A stretch of DNA of 31,732 nt from a virus: the IMG/VR virus record IMGVR_UViG_3300035670_000885, positions 1 through 31,732 of that record, one strand, 5' to 3'. The position numbers and the translations under genes are program-made. The notes under the pieces were generated by a model. That model saw nothing but the letters and a program-made list of their open reading frames with translations. It was not told the DNA's origin and searched no databases. Positions 27,980-31,732 of the stretch are shown piece by piece; within the stretch, counting starts at the first letter, position 1, and each line of letters begins with the position of its first letter.

Positions 27980-30028
27980 ATGGCCCGCATCTCCAATTCA
28001 CAGCGACTGCGTGACACCCACGCCGAAGCACTGCGGCGGTTTGACGAGATTCAGTCGGCGCTGAGAAACGAGCGCCTGCAGTGTCTGCAGGACCGCAGGT
28101 TTTACTCGATTGCCGGAGCGCAGTGGGAGGGTCCGCTGGAACAGCAGTACGAGAACAAGCCGAAGTTCGAGGTGAACAAGGTGGCGTTGGCGGTGCAGCG
28201 CGTGGTCAACGAATACCGGAACAACCGCATCACTGTGGATTTCGTCAGCCGCGACGGCTCGCCTACGGAGATGGCCGACGTGTGCAACAAGCTGTTCCGC
28301 GCCGATGAGCAGGACAGCACGGCGAACGAGGCGTATGACAACGCTTTCGAGGAAGCGGTAGGCGGCGGGTTCGGCGCCTGGCGGCTGAAGGCGGTGTACG
28401 AGGACGACGAAGACCCGGACAACGACAAGCAGCGCATCCGTATCGAGCCGATCTACGACGCCGACACCAGCGTGTATTTCGATCTGCAGGCCAAGCGGCA
28501 AGACAAGGCCGACGCCACGCATGCGTTTGTGCTGTACAGCGTCACGCGCGATGCGTACATCGAGAAATATGGCGACGACCCGACGACGTGGCCGAAAGAG
28601 GTGTACCAGACGTTTTTCGACTGGGATACGCCCGACGTCGTGTATGTCGCGGAGTATTACTGCATCGAAGAGGTCAACGAAAAACAGTTGATCTATCGGT
28701 CGTTGGACGGCACTGAGGAAAAGTATCTCGAAAGCGATTTTGAGAAAGACGAAACCCTCGAGGAAACGCTGGCAGCGATTGGCAGCGAAATGGTGCGCGA
28801 ACGCACGATCCGCAGGAAGCGCGTGCGCAAGTATCTGATGTCTGGCGGCAAGATCCTGAAGGACGACGGGTATATTGCCGGCAAGTGCATTCCGATCGTG
28901 CCGGTGTATGGCAAGCGCTGGTTCGTGGATAACATCGAGCGATGCATGGGTATCGTGCGACTGGCCAAGGATGCGCAGCGGCTGAAGAACATGCAGCTCA
29001 GCAAGCTGGGTGAAATCTCGGCGCTGTCCAGCATCGAAAAACCGATCATGACGCCCGAGCAGGTTGCCGGCCATCAGGTGATGTGGGCCAAGGACAACCT
29101 GGAGAACTACCCGTACCTGCTGGTGAACCCGATCACGGGGCCTGACGGCTCGATGCAGGTGTCCGGCCCGGTGGCTTACACAAAGTCTGCGGCCGTACCG
29201 CCTGCGATGGCTGCGCTGCTGCAGGTGACCGAGCAGGACATCGACGACATCCTAGGCAACCAGCGCGAGGGCGACAAGATCGTCAGCAACATCAGCGGCG
29301 ATGCCGTCGAGATGGTGCAGCAGCGGCTGGAAATGCAGGCGTTCCTGTACATGTCGAACTACGCCAAGGCGGTGCAGCGCTGTGGCGAGATCTGGCTGTC
29401 GATGGCCCGCGATGTGTACGTCGAGCCCAAGCGGAAGATGAAGGGCGTGGACGAGGTGGGCCGCGCGTCGACGATCGAGTTGATGCAGCCCGCGATGGAC
29501 GAAAACGGAGCGCTGACGCACCGCAACGACGTGACGCAGGCCACGCTGGATGTGGTGACGTCGGTGGGTCCGTCGTTTGCGACGCAGAGGGCGGCCACGC
29601 GGCGCACGCTGCTGTCAATGATGCAGTTTGCGCAGGATCCGCAGATCCAGAAGATGTTGCTGGCTGCGCTGATGCAGAACATCGAAGGCGACGGCGTGAA
29701 GGACGTGGCGAAGTTCATGCGCAAGGAAATGGTCGCTGCCGGCGTGATGGAGCCGACGCAGGAAGAAGCGCAGGCGCTGGCCCAGGCCGCGCAGAACCAG
29801 CAGCCGGATCCGAATGTGCTGTACATCCAAGCGGTGTCGGAGAAAGAGCGTGCGCAGGCGCAGAAGGCCCAAGCCGACAGCGTGAACGCGCTGGCCGACG
29901 CGCAGTTGAAGCGCGCGAAGGTGCAGGAAACGCTGGCAAAGATGAGTCTGGACGATCGCCGGATCGTGCTGGACACCATGATGGCGATGAACGAAATGGG
30001 AGCGCAACGTGGCAACGCAGTTCAGTGA
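27980..30028 (+). CDS. Portal protein, P22-like
   Basis: 682 residues from ATG 27980 with GGAAA upstream. The start HAEALRRFDEIQSALRNERL, then YENKPKFEVNKVALAVQRVVNEYRNNR, is the P22-type portal signature. The central wing/stem and crown regions follow, and the C-terminus (about 590-665) is a Gln/Ala-rich coiled coil that may form the barrel. The dodecameric ring at one vertex docks the terminase and later gp4/gp10-like adaptors. The gene overlaps the next by 20 bases. Confidence 0.92.
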   Translation: MARISNSQRLRDTHAEALRRFDEIQSALRNERLQCLQDRRFYSIAGAQWEGPLEQQYENKPKFEVNKVALAVQRVVNEYRNNRITVDFVSRDGSPTEMADVCNKLFRADEQDSTANEAYDNAFEEAVGGGFGAWRLKAVYEDDEDPDNDKQRIRIEPIYDADTSVYFDLQAKRQDKADATHAFVLYSVTRDAYIEKYGDDPTTWPKEVYQTFFDWDTPDVVYVAEYYCIEEVNEKQLIYRSLDGTEEKYLESDFEKDETLEETLAAIGSEMVRERTIRRKRVRKYLMSGGKILKDDGYIAGKCIPIVPVYGKRWFVDNIERCMGIVRLAKDAQRLKNMQLSKLGEISALSSIEKPIMTPEQVAGHQVMWAKDNLENYPYLLVNPITGPDGSMQVSGPVAYTKSAAVPPAMAALLQVTEQDIDDILGNQREGDKIVSNISGDAVEMVQQRLEMQAFLYMSNYAKAVQRCGEIWLSMARDVYVEPKRKMKGVDEVGRASTIELMQPAMDENGALTHRNDVTQATLDVVTSVGPSFATQRAATRRTLLSMMQFAQDPQIQKMLLAALMQNIEGDGVKDVAKFMRKEMVAAGVMEPTQEEAQALAQAAQNQQPDPNVLYIQAVSEKERAQAQKAQADSVNALADAQLKRAKVQETLAKMSLDDRRIVLDTMMAMNEMGAQRGNAVQ

Positions 30029-30887
30029 CATGGCCCTGGGCGGTGAGTCTGGCTTTGCTGCCGGCTACACCCCGATCCGATTCGCCCCGCTGGTTTCGCT
30101 GACGGGGCCGATTCAGGGGCCGGCGACGCCTACCGCGCCAGAGGCGCCGGCTGCGTTGCAGGCTCCGATGTTGAAGCTGCCGCAGGAAAGCGGGTATGAA
30201 GTGCTTGGGAATCCTTTGTTTGAAGGAGATCCCATCGGAACGAGAATGTCCACGCCCGCAGGCCGTCAGGCAGAACTGGCGAATCTGGCCAACGCTGCTG
30301 GGTTTTTGACGTCGCCGTTCAGCGCGATGGCAAATTACGTGCTGACCGGCAGGTCGCCCGCTGAAATGTTTGGCGTCGGAGATTTCCGAGCAGCGCAGGG
30401 GCCGGCGCAGCAGGGTTTACTGGCGCAGGGACAGGGTATTTTTGGGAACGTGCGCGATTTCCTAAGCGGTTTGATGAGCCAAGGCGGTCAGCCCGCAGGC
30501 GCTCCCGCACAGCAAGGCTTTTCGCCAGAGATGGGATTTTCTGTGGCCAATGACGCCTATCAAATGGCGCTGTCAAGCGGCGCAGATGAGCAAGCGGCAA
30601 TGAATGCCGCAAACAGTGCCGCATCGCTGGTGGCGCAGGGTATGGACCCGATTACCGCAGCCACGATTTCCGCGCAGTATGCGGTGGGTGCGGCTGGCCC
30701 GCAAATGCCAGAGATGCCTGCGGCTGCATCTGCTGCGGCTGCGCCTGCGCAAACTTTTGCAATCGGCGACACCGGCGGCAGTTCGATCGGGGATAGTGGA
30801 AACTTTGGTGGCATTTCTGGCGTTACTGAGGGCTTCGGTTCTCCCGGATCTGTGGCTGACGTAAGCGGCGGACAAGCGCCGTACTAA
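30009..30887 (+). CDS. Low-complexity structural protein between portal and scaffold
   Basis: 292 residues from a GTG at 30009, chosen because GGGAG lies six bases upstream; ATG 30030 lacks a ribosome site. The sequence is Ala/Gly/Pro/Gln-rich throughout, with short helical parts (AELANLANAAGFL and AYQMALSSGADEQAAMNAANSA). It ends in a Gly/Ser-rich tail. No family is recognised. It may be a minor virion or assembly protein; composition resembles the ejection proteins upstream. Confidence 0.65.
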   Translation: MATQFSDMALGGESGFAAGYTPIRFAPLVSLTGPIQGPATPTAPEAPAALQAPMLKLPQESGYEVLGNPLFEGDPIGTRMSTPAGRQAELANLANAAGFLTSPFSAMANYVLTGRSPAEMFGVGDFRAAQGPAQQGLLAQGQGIFGNVRDFLSGLMSQGGQPAGAPAQQGFSPEMGFSVANDAYQMALSSGADEQAAMNAANSAASLVAQGMDPITAATISAQYAVGAAGPQMPEMPAAASAAAAPAQTFAIGDTGGSSIGDSGNFGGISGVTEGFGSPGSVADVSGGQAPY

Positions 30888-30927
30888 AGGCAACCGGCCA
30901 GCCTCCAATGGCCGAGATGGAGCATCA

Positions 30928-31732
30928 ATGAGCACAGCAGAAGCAGTCGAAGACGACATCCAGCAAGCACCTGAACTGGAGGTCGAGCAGCCCGAAGCGC
31001 CGCCGGAGCCCGAAGCGGCCTCACCGGAGCCGGAAGAGGTCGTCATTACGATCGGTGACGAGCAGCCGGCGCAGGAAGAGGAGCAGGCCCCCGAGTGGGT
31101 GCGTGACCTGCGGAAAAAAAACCGCGAGGACCAGAAGCGCATCCGCGAACTGGAGGCCAAACTCCAGCAGGTGCAGTCGCCGCAGGCAGCAGTGCCAAAG
31201 CTCGGCGCGAAGCCGAAACTGGAGGACTTCGACTACGACTCCAGCAAATACGAGGCGGCGCTGGACAACTGGTTCAACCAGAAGCGCCAGGTCGATGAGT
31301 TCCAGTCTCGTGTCAAGCAGACCGAGCAGCAGCAGATGCGCCAGTGGCAGGAGAAACTGGAAGGCTACGCTGCGGCCAAACAATCGCTGAAGGTCCGCGA
31401 CTACGAGGACGCAGAGGCCACGGTGCAGGAGGCGCTGAACACCGTCCAGCAGGGCGTGCTGCTGCAAGGCGCGGACAACCCCGCGATGATCGTGTACGCG
31501 CTGGGCAAGAACCCGAGCAAGGCCAAGGAACTCGCGGCCATCTCGGACCCTGTGAAATTTGCATTCGCTGTGGCGAAACTGGAGGCGCAATTGAAAGTCC
31601 AACCTCGCAAAACCCCGCCGCCGCCTGAGTCCAGCGTGCGCGGCACTGCTGCCATCAGCGGAGCCGTGGATTCCAACCTCGACAGACTGCTTGCTGAGGC
31701 CGAGCGCACGGGCGATATGACGAAAGTTAGCG
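30928..31732 (+). CDS. Scaffold protein, 5' part
   Basis: The frame runs from ATG 30928 (GATGGAG upstream) to the window end, 268 codons, without a stop. The N-terminus (1-60) is extremely Glu/Pro-rich. It is followed by coiled coils (LRKKNREDQKRIRELEAKLQQ) and an internal region DYDSSKYEAALDNWFNQKR. Near the end is SSVRGTAAISGAVDSNLDRL, a pattern common to phage scaffold proteins. It should guide coat assembly and be expelled on maturation. An A8 run (31114-31121) lies in the coding frame. Confidence 0.75.
   Translation, partial: MSTAEAVEDDIQQAPELEVEQPEAPPEPEAASPEPEEVVITIGDEQPAQEEEQAPEWVRDLRKKNREDQKRIRELEAKLQQVQSPQAAVPKLGAKPKLEDFDYDSSKYEAALDNWFNQKRQVDEFQSRVKQTEQQQMRQWQEKLEGYAAAKQSLKVRDYEDAEATVQEALNTVQQGVLLQGADNPAMIVYALGKNPSKAKELAAISDPVKFAFAVAKLEAQLKVQPRKTPPPPESSVRGTAAISGAVDSNLDRLLAEAERTGDMTKVS

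Noticed and set aside
31114-31121. A8 run in the scaffold gene as a programmed frameshift site
   Set aside because: No downstream pseudoknot or alternative-frame domain could be recognised, and the zero frame is open to the window end.

Overview
The window is most of the genome of a podovirus with P22-type architecture. The DNA is GC-rich (about 60-65% by eye). Gene families and codon use suggest a proteobacterial host, perhaps Burkholderiales or a related group; the host is inferred, not shown. Genes are tightly packed with many ATGA and TGATG overlaps. I see no integrase, CI-like repressor, rRNA, tRNA, insertion sequence or CRISPR array.

Layout: (1) 1-9753, + strand, late genes: the end of a P22 gp10-like protein, a needle-like protein with a coiled coil and beta knob, three ejection-type proteins, a tailspike, then a lysis module (HExxH protein, coiled-coil/TM protein, secreted protein, two holin-type proteins, M15 endolysin). 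(2) 9649-14957, - strand, early/recombination operon: many small proteins, a RecT-like annealing protein, a free-standing HNH endonuclease and a YqaJ-type exonuclease. (3) 14958-15114, divergent promoter region with a good sigma70-like promoter on each strand. (4) 15115-19250, + strand, replication operon: HNH-like/HTH protein, VRR-NUC nuclease, TOPRIM primase-helicase. (5) 19248-24002, - strand, small accessory genes, ending in a clear intrinsic terminator and a 20-residue hydrophobic peptide gene. Its distal half is built of short genes separated by hairpin-bearing spacers with recurring leader sequences. (6) 24003-24725, no convincing gene: a 117-bp symmetric inverted-repeat element with an AT-rich core, 9-bp-spaced GTGGCA/TGCCAC iterons, a G-run tract, and a promoter that would give a leaderless terminase transcript. 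(7) 24726-31732, + strand, packaging/head genes: small and large terminase, a zincin-like protein, portal, an unknown structural protein and the start of the scaffold.

In P22-like phages the order is terS-terL-portal-scaffold-coat-gp4-gp10-needle-ejection-tailspike. The right end of this window stops in the scaffold and the left end starts in gp10, so the two ends probably join through a few missing kb of a circular or circularly permuted molecule. The most novel-looking parts are the repeat region at 24.1-24.6 kb (origin, pac or regulatory candidate), the modular small-gene island beside it, and the HNH-derived protein with a substituted catalytic histidine at the head of the replication operon.
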